64,000 nt of DNA. Origin: an uncultured Elusimicrobiales bacterium (GTDB lineage: Bacteria > Elusimicrobiota > Elusimicrobia > Elusimicrobiales > Elusimicrobiaceae). Numbering within the stretch: position 1 is the stretch's first letter; each line of letters begins with the position of its first letter. Of this stretch, positions 40,629 to 48,818 are shown piece by piece. Both the position numbers and the translations under genes were made by a program. The stretch is from positions 1 to 64,000 of the forward strand of contig CAJTJT010000007.1 of NCBI GenBank assembly GCA_910576915.1, written 5' to 3'. Under the pieces are notes generated by a model. It saw only the letters and a list, made by a program, of their open reading frames with translations, was not told the DNA's origin and ran no database searches.

Positions 40629-41955
40629 AACCGTGTCCGCGTCCGGCCGCAGCCGGATGGATTATATTTTGCTGGGGGCGATGATCGGGCTTGTTATCAT
40701 CGGCGCGCTGTGCGTGATGTCGGCCGTGAACAGCTTTTCTTTAACCAACGGCGTGGTGCGCACGCATTTGGTGGCGCTGGTGCTGGGTTCGGCCGCGTTT
40801 GTGGCGGGGTGGAGTTTTAACTACCAAATTTATGACGAACAGTGGAAAGCCGTTTACGGGGTGATTTTGGCCCTGCTTGCGGGCGTACTCTTGTTCGGGT
40901 CTTATCAGCGCGGGTCGCGCTCGTGGTTTGTATTCCCGTTTTTTTCCATGCAGCCATCGGAAATCTGCCGCGTCTGCACCATTTTGGTCGCCGCCGCGTT
41001 TTTGGACCGCCGCGGCCGCCGCATCCGGGACGCGTCCACGCTGTTCGGGCTGGGCTGTTTGCTGGTGCCGGTGTTCGGGCTTATTATGATGCAGCCGGAC
41101 TTTTCGTCCGTGGTGGTTACATTCCCCGCGCTTTTGGTGCTTTTGTATTGCACCGGGGTAAATGTGTTCTATTTGGGCTTAATCGGCCTTTTTGCGGGTG
41201 TGACGGGCTTTTTTACCATTACGTGGACGTATATCTACCTTCACCCCGAACTGGCCGATTATTGGCTGGTACACGCGTTTTACGAACTGGCGCATAACCC
41301 GTGGTATATGGTGGGCTTTTCGGCTTTGATTACGCTGGCGGGCTACGGCGCGTGGTGGTTTTTTAAACAGCTGCGTATTTTCCTGCCGTCGTTTTATTTT
41401 GTGCTGGCCACGCTTGTGGTGCTGGCGGGGCTTTTCGGCGGGATTTTTGTGGACCACCAGATGAAACACCACCAAAGAAAGCGTATTGAAACGTTTTTGG
41501 CCCCCAAGTCCGACCCAAAGGGTGCCGGCTACAACGTGCTTCAGGCGCAAATTGCCATGGGCGCCGGGGGGGTATTTGGCAAAGGGCTCTTTTCGGGTAC
41601 GCAGTCCCGCTTAGGGTTCGTGCCGGAAAGACACACCGATTTTATTTTGGCCGTAGTGGGTGAAGAACTCGGCCTGTGGGGTACGTTGTCGGTGCTGGGG
41701 TTATATTTGCTGATTTTGTGGCGTATTATTGTGGTGGCGTACAGTTCAAGCGACCGCTACGGTTACCTGGTATGCGCCGGGATTTTCGGTATGTTTTTTA
41801 CGTATATGCTGGTGAACTTCGGTATGCTTATCGGCATTGTGCCGGTGGCGGGGATTCCGCTGCCGTTTATCTCGTACGGAGGGTCGAACCTGGTGGCGAG
41901 TTTGTTGGCGCTCGGGGTGGTGCAGTCTGTGTACGCGCGGCGCATTAAGGCATAA
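40615..41955 (+). CDS. rodA: Rod shape-determining protein RodA (SEDS glycosyltransferase)
   Basis: A 446-residue SEDS-family membrane glycosyltransferase that polymerises lipid II with PBP2. About ten membrane segments are predicted, with the conserved late block GIPLPFISYGGSNLVASLL and the LQAQIAMGAGGVFGKGLFSG region. ATG 40615 is chosen because it has a CCGGAGGAG site; an open frame runs further upstream inside mrdA but is only overlap. An extended loop between about residues 200 and 310 makes it longer than E. coli RodA (about 370). Confidence 0.93.
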   Translation: MAAFKTVSASGRSRMDYILLGAMIGLVIIGALCVMSAVNSFSLTNGVVRTHLVALVLGSAAFVAGWSFNYQIYDEQWKAVYGVILALLAGVLLFGSYQRGSRSWFVFPFFSMQPSEICRVCTILVAAAFLDRRGRRIRDASTLFGLGCLLVPVFGLIMMQPDFSSVVVTFPALLVLLYCTGVNVFYLGLIGLFAGVTGFFTITWTYIYLHPELADYWLVHAFYELAHNPWYMVGFSALITLAGYGAWWFFKQLRIFLPSFYFVLATLVVLAGLFGGIFVDHQMKHHQRKRIETFLAPKSDPKGAGYNVLQAQIAMGAGGVFGKGLFSGTQSRLGFVPERHTDFILAVVGEELGLWGTLSVLGLYLLILWRIIVVAYSSSDRYGYLVCAGIFGMFFTYMLVNFGMLIGIVPVAGIPLPFISYGGSNLVASLLALGVVQSVYARRIKA

Positions 41956-41961
41956 AAAAGT

Positions 41962-42657
41962 ATGATAAACCTTCCAAAAATTTATAAAATGCGTATAGTG
42001 TTCCGCATCGTCAAAAAGACGGGGGGACAGAACAACGTTTTTAACGCGGTAAGAAAGATGGTGCTCTCTTCGGGGCTGCCGTTTGAGCCGGCTAAAGTAA
42101 ATGCAAACTGGCCGCGCCTTTCCTACGGCCCCGCGCCCGCGCTGGGACAGCGCGCCGATAGGGAGTACTTAGACATTTATCTGCAAAACCGGGTTGCGGC
42201 GGACGAAGTCCGCGCGGCGCTTGCAAAGGCGGCCCCAGACGGGCTGGAAATCGTAAGCGTGCGGCGCGTGCCGTATCCGCTGCCTTCCGTGCAGAACCTG
42301 GCCGCCGCGGCCCGGTACCGGCTCCAGGGGGATTTTACGGCCCTTGAGAACGGGCGGAAGTTGGAAGATTTTGTACGTCAGGCGCGGGTGGAAGTCACCC
42401 GGCGGGCGGTAAACGGGCTTGCGTGCGTAACGGACGTAAAGCCGTTTATCGTGTCGGCCGAAACCCCGGCGCCGGACGAAGCGGTCCTGACGCTTGCCTG
42501 CGTGCAGGGCAAATGGGTCAAACCCGAATGGATTTTAGCCGCCTGGCTGGGATTGGAAGTTCCGGCCGGAGAGGAAGCGTTTTCGGTGGACGGAGTAACG
42601 GTTACCCGGGAATGTTTGCTGTGGCGGGATTCGGAAGGTTTGTTCCACCCGATTTGA
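41962..42657 (+). CDS. DUF2344 / radical SAM-linked protein
   Basis: A 231-residue protein matching the DUF2344 (TIGR03936-type) family: VFRIVKKTGGQNNVFNAVRK, SSGLPFEPAKVNANWPRLSY, GPAPALGQRADREYLDIYLQ. In many bacteria this domain is fused to, or follows, a B12-binding radical SAM protein and lies just before RNase G. Here the rng link is kept but no radical SAM gene is adjacent. A second ATG at 41989 is an alternative start. Molecular role unknown in the family. Confidence 0.75.
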   Translation: MINLPKIYKMRIVFRIVKKTGGQNNVFNAVRKMVLSSGLPFEPAKVNANWPRLSYGPAPALGQRADREYLDIYLQNRVAADEVRAALAKAAPDGLEIVSVRRVPYPLPSVQNLAAAARYRLQGDFTALENGRKLEDFVRQARVEVTRRAVNGLACVTDVKPFIVSAETPAPDEAVLTLACVQGKWVKPEWILAAWLGLEVPAGEEAFSVDGVTVTRECLLWRDSEGLFHPI

Positions 42658-42699
42658 GTTTTGAGGCCTTTTTATTAAAAAGCCCAAGAGAGGATTTAA

Positions 42700-44154
42700 A
42701 TGAGTAAGAATTTAGAAGAATTACCCAGTGTGGAAGTGCTGGTGAATACTTCGTTTGAAGAAACGCGTATCGCCATTTTGGAAGACAACCGCGTCAACGA
42801 ACTGATTTGGGAACGCCGCGGTGCTCTTAACATTGTAGGCAACATTTACAAAGGTACGGTGGAAAACGTGCTGCCCGGTATTTCGAGCGCGTTTTTGAAC
42901 ATCGGCTACGAAAAAAACGCCTACCTGTATATTTCCGACGTTATCGGCGGGGACAAGAAAAATATCGACAAAGTGCTTCATAAAGGTCAGGAAGTGATGG
43001 TGCAGGTGGTCAAAGACGCTATCAGCACCAAAGGGATGAAAGTGACGATGGACGTCACGCTCCCGGGCCGCTATTTGGTATTAACGCCGCACCAAAGCTT
43101 TGTGGGCGTATCCAAAAATATCGAAGACTCCGAAGCGCGCCATAAACTCAACGACATTATGCAGGACCTGGCCGCCAAACACTTAAACGGTATGGGGTGC
43201 ATCGTCCGCACGGAAGCCGAAGAAGCCAGCAAAGACGAACTGGAACGCGAAGTAAAATACCTGTACCGCCAGTGGCAGTCCATTTTGAAAAAATTTGAAA
43301 CGTCCCGCTCGCCGCGCCTCTTGCACGAAGACATGGACGCGGTGCTGCAGGTTGCGCGCGACGTACTGTCCGAAAACGCCAAAGTCTATCTTTTAGACAA
43401 TAAAAAAGATTACGAACGCGTGCTCGATTTCGTGGAAAAGAACTCGCCCGATTTGGCGGACCGCGTGAAACTCTACAAAGGCAAAACGCCGATTTTTGAA
43501 GCGTATAACATCGAGCCGGAAATTGATAACCTGCGCAAAACCAAACTGCCTTTGCCCAACGGCGGCAGTATCATTATCCAGGAAGCCGAATCCCTGTGCG
43601 CCATCGACGTAAACACCGGCAAATTTACCGGCAATAAATCGCAGGAAGAAACCGTCACGCAGACCAATATCGAAGCGGCGGGCGAAATTGCCCACCAGCT
43701 GCGTTTGCGCAACATCGGCGGGATTATCGTCATCGACTTTATCGACATGCGCAAGGCCTCCAGCCGCCACCGCGTGGTGGAAGCGCTGGCCAAAGCCGTC
43801 CACGGGGACCGCGCCAAAATCCGCATTCTGCCCATCACCCGCTTGGGCCTGGTGGAAATGACGCGCGAAAGAAAACGCGCCAGCACCGGCAGCTTTATCA
43901 GCGAAGAATGCCCGCAGTGCCACGGTTCAGGCCGCGTGCTGTCGGCTGAGAGCATGCGCATCCGGATTCAGCGCGAAATTTACGACCTCACAAACGGCCG
44001 CCCCGGCGGCAATTTGCGCGTGGTTTTGCACCCCGTTCTGGCCGACGCCATCAAGCAGCGGCAGGACGATATCGAGCAAAACATCCACCGCACGTTGAAG
44101 ATTCAGGCCGATCCGCAGCTGGCGTGGGAAGATTACAAAATCGTGCTGGAGTAA
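42700..44154 (+). CDS. rng: Ribonuclease G
   Basis: A 484-residue RNase E/G family endonuclease that processes rRNA ends and mRNA. An S1-type domain near residues 35-130 (GNIYKGTVENVLPGISSAFL) is followed by the DNase I-like catalytic region (SLCAIDVNTGKFTGNKSQEE, then IIVIDFIDM) with its Asp ligands. The zinc-link CPQCHGSG follows. Length fits RNase G, without the long RNase E tail. An AGAGAGG site precedes the ATG. Confidence 0.94.
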   Translation: MSKNLEELPSVEVLVNTSFEETRIAILEDNRVNELIWERRGALNIVGNIYKGTVENVLPGISSAFLNIGYEKNAYLYISDVIGGDKKNIDKVLHKGQEVMVQVVKDAISTKGMKVTMDVTLPGRYLVLTPHQSFVGVSKNIEDSEARHKLNDIMQDLAAKHLNGMGCIVRTEAEEASKDELEREVKYLYRQWQSILKKFETSRSPRLLHEDMDAVLQVARDVLSENAKVYLLDNKKDYERVLDFVEKNSPDLADRVKLYKGKTPIFEAYNIEPEIDNLRKTKLPLPNGGSIIIQEAESLCAIDVNTGKFTGNKSQEETVTQTNIEAAGEIAHQLRLRNIGGIIVIDFIDMRKASSRHRVVEALAKAVHGDRAKIRILPITRLGLVEMTRERKRASTGSFISEECPQCHGSGRVLSAESMRIRIQREIYDLTNGRPGGNLRVVLHPVLADAIKQRQDDIEQNIHRTLKIQADPQLAWEDYKIVLE

Positions 44155-44160
44155 CGTTTT

Positions 44161-44187
44161 GCGCCCGCTTTTCTGCGGGCGCGTTTT
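44161..44187 (+). terminator. Intrinsic terminator after rng
   Basis: GCGCCCGC (44161-44168) and GCGGGCGC (44175-44182) form an 8-bp GC stem with loop TTTTCT, then GTTTTTA. It ends one or two bases before the first possible start of the amidase gene, an unusual overlap. Confidence 0.75.
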
Positions 44188-44194
44188 TATGCTT

Positions 44195-45910
44195 ATGAAA
44201 CGTGTGTGGACTCTCTTGGTGGGGTTGCTAACTTTGTGTTTTTCCGGCGCGGCGTACGCGCAGGGAAGAACGCCCGTTGTGGTTTCCGGCCGCAGCGCGG
44301 GAAATATTCCGTCTTTGGAAGCGAACGGCGTCACGTACGTGGACGTGCAGGCCGCCGCGCGCAAATTCGGCGCGGGGGTGGAATTATTCGCCCAGTCCAA
44401 GCAGGCCAAAATTACGGCCAGAGGTTTTTACGGGATTCTCACCGCTCCGCTGCCCGAAATTATCATTAACGCCAAACCGCAGACGCTTTCTTCCCCCGTA
44501 TTGGTGAACGGCGGCAAAATCATGGCTCCGGCGGAGTTCTTTTTGCTGTCTTCGTTCCAAAAAGCCGTGGGCAAGCGTATTGCGCTTACGGACGGAAAAT
44601 TTATTGTGGAACGGCCGTTTGATTTCGCCCGGACGGATAATGTTCTGCATGAGAAAGATACGCTTTTGGTGTTTGAAACGGAAAAAGATGTGCGGTGGTC
44701 TTCCAAACAGGTAAACAAACACACCGTACAAATTACGTTTCCCGGTGCGACGGTCAAGCGCGACGAATTTTTCCGTTTGAAAACGCCTTTTATCGCGTCG
44801 GCGGAAATCCGCCAGTCGCGCACGGACGCCGTATTAAAAGTAATTTTAGGCAAAAACGCCAAAGACTGGAGTTTTTCCGAAATTGACGGAAGACTGGTCT
44901 TCCGCGCGGGTGCACAGGCGGCCCCGGCCGTTTTAGCCGAACGCGCCGCCGCGCCGCGGACGGAAGCCCCTGCTGAAGCGGCTTCCGCTTCCGAAGAACC
45001 CGTGCAAACGCCCGAAATCAAAGGTCCTTCCCCGGTTACGGAAAAGCCTTCCGTGTTGATGGAAGACGACGGCTTTGAAGAAATGTTCCCCGAGCCGGGC
45101 CCGGTAATCAAACCGGAACCCGCGCCGGAACCTTCTAAAACGGGCAAGAATGCACCGGCTCCCGCCAAAACGGCGCCCGTTATTAAACAGGAGCCGCATC
45201 CGCTGGCCGTTTCTTCCGCGCATAAAAAAATGCGCATCGTGGTGGACCCGGGCCACGGCGGCAAAGACCCCGGCGCCGTGCGCAGCCGTATGCGCGAAAA
45301 AGACTGGAACCTGGCCGTGGGCAAGGAACTGGCCGCGTTATTAAAGAAAGCCGGATTTGAAGTGAAAATGACGCGGGATAACGATACGTTTATCGCGCTT
45401 TCCGAACGGTCCAAAATGTCTAATAATTTCAAAGCGGATTTATTCGTTTCCGTGCATACCAACGCCTCCAAAAACCGTAATGCGCACGGGTTCCAGGTAT
45501 ACTTCCGCTCCGAAAAAGCCACCGATAAAGAAGCCGCCGACGTTGCGGCCATGGAAAACGAAGCGATGCAATACGAGGAAGTCCATTATAACTTTGTGGA
45601 CGCGCTTTTGCAGTCCTTGGCCAAGAACGAGTTTGTAAACGAAAGTTCCAAACTGGCCGGATACGTGCGTAATTCCGTGTACAAACAGCCCGGCATCGGG
45701 ATTGCCGTCAACCAAAACAGCAGCGTACGCCAGGCCAACTTTTACGTGTTAAAAGGGGTGAACAGCCCGGCGATTTTGGTGGAAATGGGCTATATCAGCA
45801 GCTCGAAAGACCGCGCGCGGCTTTCGCAAAAAGCGGTGCAGAAGAAAATGGCGCAGGGCATTTTTAACGGCATCCGCGATTACGCCAAAAAAGAAGGCTG
45901 GATAAATTAG
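44195..45910 (+). CDS. N-acetylmuramoyl-L-alanine amidase (Amidase_3), secreted
   Basis: A 571-residue periplasmic amidase that cuts the sugar-peptide bond of peptidoglycan. A signal peptide (MKRVWTLLVGLLTLCFSGAA, then YAQ) is followed by an N-terminal beta-rich region of AMIN or copper-amine-oxidase-like type (about residues 25-245). A Pro/Ala/Glu-rich linker (about 255-330) leads to the catalytic domain, with zinc ligands in VVDPGHGGKDPGA (His), the downstream Glu region and VSVHTNA (His), and ending VEMGYISSSKDRARL. ATG 44195 gives the cleanest signal peptide; ATG 44189 adds two residues. Neither has a ribosome site, since the rng terminator is directly upstream. Fits with the upstream wall-elongation genes. 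Confidence 0.88.
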   Translation: MKRVWTLLVGLLTLCFSGAAYAQGRTPVVVSGRSAGNIPSLEANGVTYVDVQAAARKFGAGVELFAQSKQAKITARGFYGILTAPLPEIIINAKPQTLSSPVLVNGGKIMAPAEFFLLSSFQKAVGKRIALTDGKFIVERPFDFARTDNVLHEKDTLLVFETEKDVRWSSKQVNKHTVQITFPGATVKRDEFFRLKTPFIASAEIRQSRTDAVLKVILGKNAKDWSFSEIDGRLVFRAGAQAAPAVLAERAAAPRTEAPAEAASASEEPVQTPEIKGPSPVTEKPSVLMEDDGFEEMFPEPGPVIKPEPAPEPSKTGKNAPAPAKTAPVIKQEPHPLAVSSAHKKMRIVVDPGHGGKDPGAVRSRMREKDWNLAVGKELAALLKKAGFEVKMTRDNDTFIALSERSKMSNNFKADLFVSVHTNASKNRNAHGFQVYFRSEKATDKEAADVAAMENEAMQYEEVHYNFVDALLQSLAKNEFVNESSKLAGYVRNSVYKQPGIGIAVNQNSSVRQANFYVLKGVNSPAILVEMGYISSSKDRARLSQKAVQKKMAQGIFNGIRDYAKKEGWIN

Positions 45911-45924
45911 CATTTCGTCTGACT

Positions 45925-45960
45925 AAAACGGCCCCGGAATTTTAGTTCCGGGGCCGTTTT
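45925..45960. terminator. Bidirectional intrinsic terminator
   Basis: AAAACGGCCCCGGAA (45925-45939) pairs with TTCCGGGGCCGTTTT (45946-45960) around TTTTAG. It can end both the amidase (plus) and the pilin (minus). Confidence 0.85.
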
Positions 45961-45965
45961 TGCAA

Positions 45966-46421
45966 TTAATGTCCCATGCTTTTGCACAGTCCGGGCACGG
46001 TGCTGCTGCATGTTGTTTTACCGGGATAGTCAGAATGGTCCAGCCAAATAATATAGCGGGTTTGGCCTTGGTTGTGGTTGGTTTTATCGGCGACGCCGTG
46101 CATGTCGATTAAAATCAGATTTGCACTTTCACCGGCAAACATGTCTACGGCAAATTTGTCACACCAGAGCATATAACGGCCGCTGGGGCTTTCTTCGCAT
46201 CCCGGGTATTCAATATCTAATTGGTGCCAGAAGTCGGGGTAGTTGCCGTTGGCCATGTAATAAACTTCCATGGCGTCTTTTAAACTTTTCCCTGCCGTTA
46301 CCAGCTGTGTAAATCGGCTTTTTGCAACCGCTTTTTGGTATTGCGGCAGCGCGACGGCCGATAAAATGCCGATAATCAGTACAACCACCAAAAGTTCAAT
46401 CAGCGTAAAACCTTTTTTCAT
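45966..46421 (-). CDS. Type IV pilin / pseudopilin-like protein
   Basis: A 151-residue pilin-like protein with a minimal leader MKKG and then FTLIELLVVVLIIGIL, SAVALPQYQKAVAKSRF. The globular part is short, with the C-terminal pattern YPGKTTC then LCKSMG, suggesting a disulfide loop as in type IVa pilins. ATG 46419-46421 has a GGGAGGA site, and TATAAT lies on the minus strand near 46450. Unlike the other two pilins here, it has no large structured element upstream. Confidence 0.85.
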   Translation of the reverse strand: MKKGFTLIELLVVVLIIGILSAVALPQYQKAVAKSRFTQLVTAGKSLKDAMEVYYMANGNYPDFWHQLDIEYPGCEESPSGRYMLWCDKFAVDMFAGESANLILIDMHGVADKTNHNQGQTRYIIWLDHSDYPGKTTCSSTVPGLCKSMGH

Positions 46422-46464
46422 TGTTTCCTCCCGTAAAAAGATAAAATATTATATCAAAAATGAT

Positions 46465-46505
46465 ACTTATAGTCCGTGTACTTATAAATATCATACGGGT
46501 ATTCT
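46465..46505 (+). promoter_or_regulatory. C-box-like operator and promoter of the XRE regulator
   Basis: Two directly repeated sites, ACTTATAGT (46465-46473) and ACTTATAAA (46480-46488), are separated by CCGTGT. A TATTCT -10 box follows at 46500-46505, placing the transcription start at about the ATG (46513), so the mRNA would be leaderless. From memory this resembles C-boxes bound by controller proteins of restriction-modification systems, which also often have leaderless mRNA. The sites overlap the -35 region. Confidence 0.5.
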
Positions 46506-46512
46506 GTAGAAT

Positions 46513-46764
46513 ATGCAAAACACATATTCCGCAAAAGACCGTAAGTATTTAAAAGCACTCGGCGCGCGGGTGCGCGAACTGCGCAAAGCCGCCGGGTATT
46601 CGCAGGAAGATTTCGCCCTGGAAATCGGTTTAGACCGTACTTACATGGGCGGGGTGGAGCGGGGCGAGCGAAACGTGGCCGTTCTCAATTTGCGTAAAAT
46701 CGCCGTCGGGCTTGGGGTGGCGGTGGGGGATTTGTTTGTGCAGCCCGCCAAAACGTCAAAATAG
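46513..46764 (+). CDS. XRE-family regulator, controller-protein-like
   Basis: An 83-residue protein that is almost entirely a helix-turn-helix domain (residues about 16-72): GARVRELRKAAGYSQEDFAL, then EIGLDRTYMGGVERGERNV, with the late helix LRKIAVGLGVAVGDLF. Size and the GLDRTYMGGVERGERN block resemble controller (C) proteins of restriction-modification systems. No methylase or nuclease is next to it; a split chromate transporter follows. It lacks a ribosome binding site, in agreement with a leaderless transcript. Possible roles: regulator of chrA, remnant controller, or silencer. Confidence 0.75.
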   Translation: MQNTYSAKDRKYLKALGARVRELRKAAGYSQEDFALEIGLDRTYMGGVERGERNVAVLNLRKIAVGLGVAVGDLFVQPAKTSK

Positions 46765-46776
46765 TAAAATATCCGT

Positions 46777-47325
46777 ATGAAGACTTGTTGGTTCCTTTTC
46801 CTTACGTTTGCCAAAATCGGCCTGTTTACCCTGGGGGGCGGTTACGCCATGCTGCCGCTTATCGAGCGGGAACTGGTCGATAAATACGCCCTGTTTAACC
46901 GCCGCGAATTTTTGGATATGGTGGCCGTGGCGCAAGCCGCTCCGGGCGTGATGGCGATTAACCTTTCCATTATGGCGGGTTATAAATCCGCCGGATTTTG
47001 GGGCTGTTTATCCGCGGCGCTGGGGGCGGCGCTCCCGTCGTTTATCATCATTTTGCTGATTGCCGTTTTCTTCCGCGGATTTCAGGATAACCCCGTCGTC
47101 CGGCGCGTGTTTATGGGGGTGCGCCCGGCGGTGGTCGCGCTGATTGCCGTGCCCGTTTTCAATTTATCCAAAGCTGCGGGGATTACGTGGAAGAGCGTGT
47201 GGATTCCCGTCCTTTGCGCTTTGTTGGTGTGGCTGGTAAAAGTGTCCCCGGTATACATCGTGCTTGGGGCGGGACTGGCCGGTTTTTTATATGGACGCAA
47301 ATCCGGCGTGCGGGGTGAAAAATGA
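46777..47325 (+). CDS. Chromate transporter, first half
   Basis: A 182-residue CHR-family membrane protein with about five or six membrane segments and the signature FTLGGGYAMLPLIERELVDK and AQAAPGVMAINLSIMAGYK. Many bacteria encode CHR transporters as one two-domain protein; here, as in short-chain CHR pairs, two genes each give one half and probably dimerise. The stop overlaps the second gene by 4 bases. The start lies 12 bases after the XRE gene without a clear binding site. Despite the name, natural substrates are uncertain. Confidence 0.85.
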   Translation: MKTCWFLFLTFAKIGLFTLGGGYAMLPLIERELVDKYALFNRREFLDMVAVAQAAPGVMAINLSIMAGYKSAGFWGCLSAALGAALPSFIIILLIAVFFRGFQDNPVVRRVFMGVRPAVVALIAVPVFNLSKAAGITWKSVWIPVLCALLVWLVKVSPVYIVLGAGLAGFLYGRKSGVRGEK

Positions 47326-47846
47326 TTTATTTAAAACTATTTTTAACGTTTTTTAAAATCGGTCTTTTTAACTTTGGCGGCGGTTATGCGATGATTTCGT
47401 TTATCCAAAACGAAGTGGTTTTTAAGCATGCGTGGCTGACGACAAGCGAATTTACCGACGTGGTGGCCGTCAGCCAGGTTACGCCCGGCCCGGTCGGGAT
47501 TAATTTGGCCACGTATACGGGTTATACGGCGGCGGGTGACGCGTGGGGTTCGGCGGTGGCAACGTTTGCGGTATGCCTGCCTTCTTTCCTCTTGATGCTG
47601 CTTGCCAGCCGTTACTTTTTAAAATACCAGCATGCCCGCCCGGTGGAAGCCGTGTTTGCGGGGCTGCGCCCGGCGGTGGTGGGCCTGATTGCCGCGGCGG
47701 CGCTGGTGCTGTGTAATGCGGAAAATTTTGTGGATTACAAAAGTGTTCTTTTGTTTGCCGCATCGTTTTTGGCGGTGTGGAAACTGAAAGCCGGGCCGAT
47801 AGCGGTGATTGCATGCGCGGGTGCGCTGGGGCTTGTGTTGTATTAA
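47322..47846 (+). CDS. Chromate transporter, second half
   Basis: A 174-residue CHR-family protein homologous to the preceding one: FNFGGGYAMISFIQNEVVFK and SQVTPGPVGINLATYTGY, plus RPAVVGLIAAAALVL. It would form the other half of a heterodimeric transporter with antiparallel topology. ATGA overlap means translational coupling. Terminated at 47880-47910. Confidence 0.85.
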   Translation: MIYLKLFLTFFKIGLFNFGGGYAMISFIQNEVVFKHAWLTTSEFTDVVAVSQVTPGPVGINLATYTGYTAAGDAWGSAVATFAVCLPSFLLMLLASRYFLKYQHARPVEAVFAGLRPAVVGLIAAAALVLCNAENFVDYKSVLLFAASFLAVWKLKAGPIAVIACAGALGLVLY

Positions 47847-47849
47847 TAA

Positions 47850-47951
47850 TAGTTTAGACTAACTTTATTTTAAAATAAAAACTCCGTTTTTTATGACGGA
47901 GTTATTTTTTATAAAAATAATATTGTTAGTTTAAACTAACTTTTGTATAAT
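47850..47951 (+). promoter_or_regulatory. Promoter with a 16-bp palindromic operator
   Basis: TTGTTA (47923-47928) and TATAAT (47946-47951) have 17-base spacing. The spacer is filled by the perfect palindrome GTTAGTTTAAACTAAC (47925-47940), and a closely related copy TAGTTTAGACTAAC lies at 47850-47863, on the far side of the terminator. A repressor bound between -35 and -10 would block transcription of the downstream gene. Form is consistent with MarR- or TetR-family operators; the repressor is not in the window. Confidence 0.65.
47880..47910 (+). terminator. Intrinsic terminator of the chromate transporter genes
   Basis: AACTCCGT (47880-47887) pairs with ACGGAGTT (47896-47903), followed by ATTTTTT. 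Confidence 0.75.
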
Positions 47952-47984
47952 AATTAGGTAAAGGAAATAAAAAGGAGAATCCCC

Positions 47985-48689
47985 ATGAAGAAAATTGCAG
48001 TACTCTTATTAATTTTATCCCTGGCCCCCGCCGCGTTTTGCATTCCGTCCGTCCGCACGCAGGTGGAAAGAACAATCTCCCGGGCTTCGCTCGCCAAAGG
48101 CGCGCGCGTGGAACTGAAATTTGAATGGAAAAAACAAGAATACCTGGAAAGACACGTCCGCTTCCGCCCCGGCCGCAAAATCCGCGTGCCGTACCAGGCG
48201 GAACATAAAACCACCCAATGCGTGGGCGTATTGTTAAACAATGCCCGCGTGGCGACGGCTTCCTCTTGCCTGAAAGAATCCAGCGGATTTAAATTGCAAA
48301 AAATTACGCTTACTTTTTCCAACGGAAAAAGCGGTAAAACTTCCGCCAGAAAAGCCAGTGTGAACGGCGACATCGCCCAAATTGCGGTGGACCCCGCTTT
48401 AACGGTGGGGCTGATCGGTATGGAAGTGGCCGAAGTGGCCGACGGACGCTCTTTGCAGGACGTATACGGCAAAGAATTTGCTTCCGCCCTGCAGAACTTT
48501 TTGCTCTCCCGCGGCGTGCTTTCGCCCCGCGCCGCCCGCCTGACGGGGCGCAAAGTGACCCTCCAAAGAGGCGAGCCTTTCTTTTGGAAAGGTAAAGTGG
48601 TGGCCGTGTTTAACCGCGTTCCGCGCCGCTTGCCTGTGTCTCTTTTTGGGCAGATTTCGGAAGATTTCCTGTCTGTCTTCCGCAAATAA
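47985..48689 (+). CDS. Secreted trypsin-like protein, catalytically dead
   Basis: A 234-residue exported protein with signal peptide MKKIAVLLLILSLAPAAFC. Its layout follows chymotrypsin-fold S1 proteases: CVGVLLNNARVATASSC (79-95) matches the CGG...TAAHC region, GDIAQIAVD (128-136) matches DIALL, and RGEPFFWKGKVVAVF (195-209) the GDSGGPL...G region. The catalytic His is Ser94 and the GDSGG loop is lost, though Asp129 and the Cys79-Cys95 disulfide partners remain. It is therefore probably a non-enzymatic, binding or inhibitory protein. The AAAGGAG site and controlled promoter indicate it is expressed. Fold inferred by eye. Confidence 0.6.
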   Translation: MKKIAVLLLILSLAPAAFCIPSVRTQVERTISRASLAKGARVELKFEWKKQEYLERHVRFRPGRKIRVPYQAEHKTTQCVGVLLNNARVATASSCLKESSGFKLQKITLTFSNGKSGKTSARKASVNGDIAQIAVDPALTVGLIGMEVAEVADGRSLQDVYGKEFASALQNFLLSRGVLSPRAARLTGRKVTLQRGEPFFWKGKVVAVFNRVPRRLPVSLFGQISEDFLSVFRK

Positions 48690-48755
48690 TTTGCAGTAAC
48701 CCGCCCGCTCCCCAAGCCAGGAGCGTGCGGGGGCAGTCTCCTATACGACAAACTA

Positions 48756-48787
48756 ACCGCCGGAAATTCGCACCGGCGGTTTTTTTT
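48756..48787 (+). terminator. Intrinsic terminator
   Basis: ACCGCCGG (48756-48763) pairs with CCGGCGGT (48773-48780), followed by seven T. A further GC stem with arms GCTCC and GGAGC lies just upstream (about 48709-48724). Confidence 0.85.
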
Positions 48788-48818
48788 GTGCCCCGGGGGA
48801 TTTGATACAATAAAAAAA

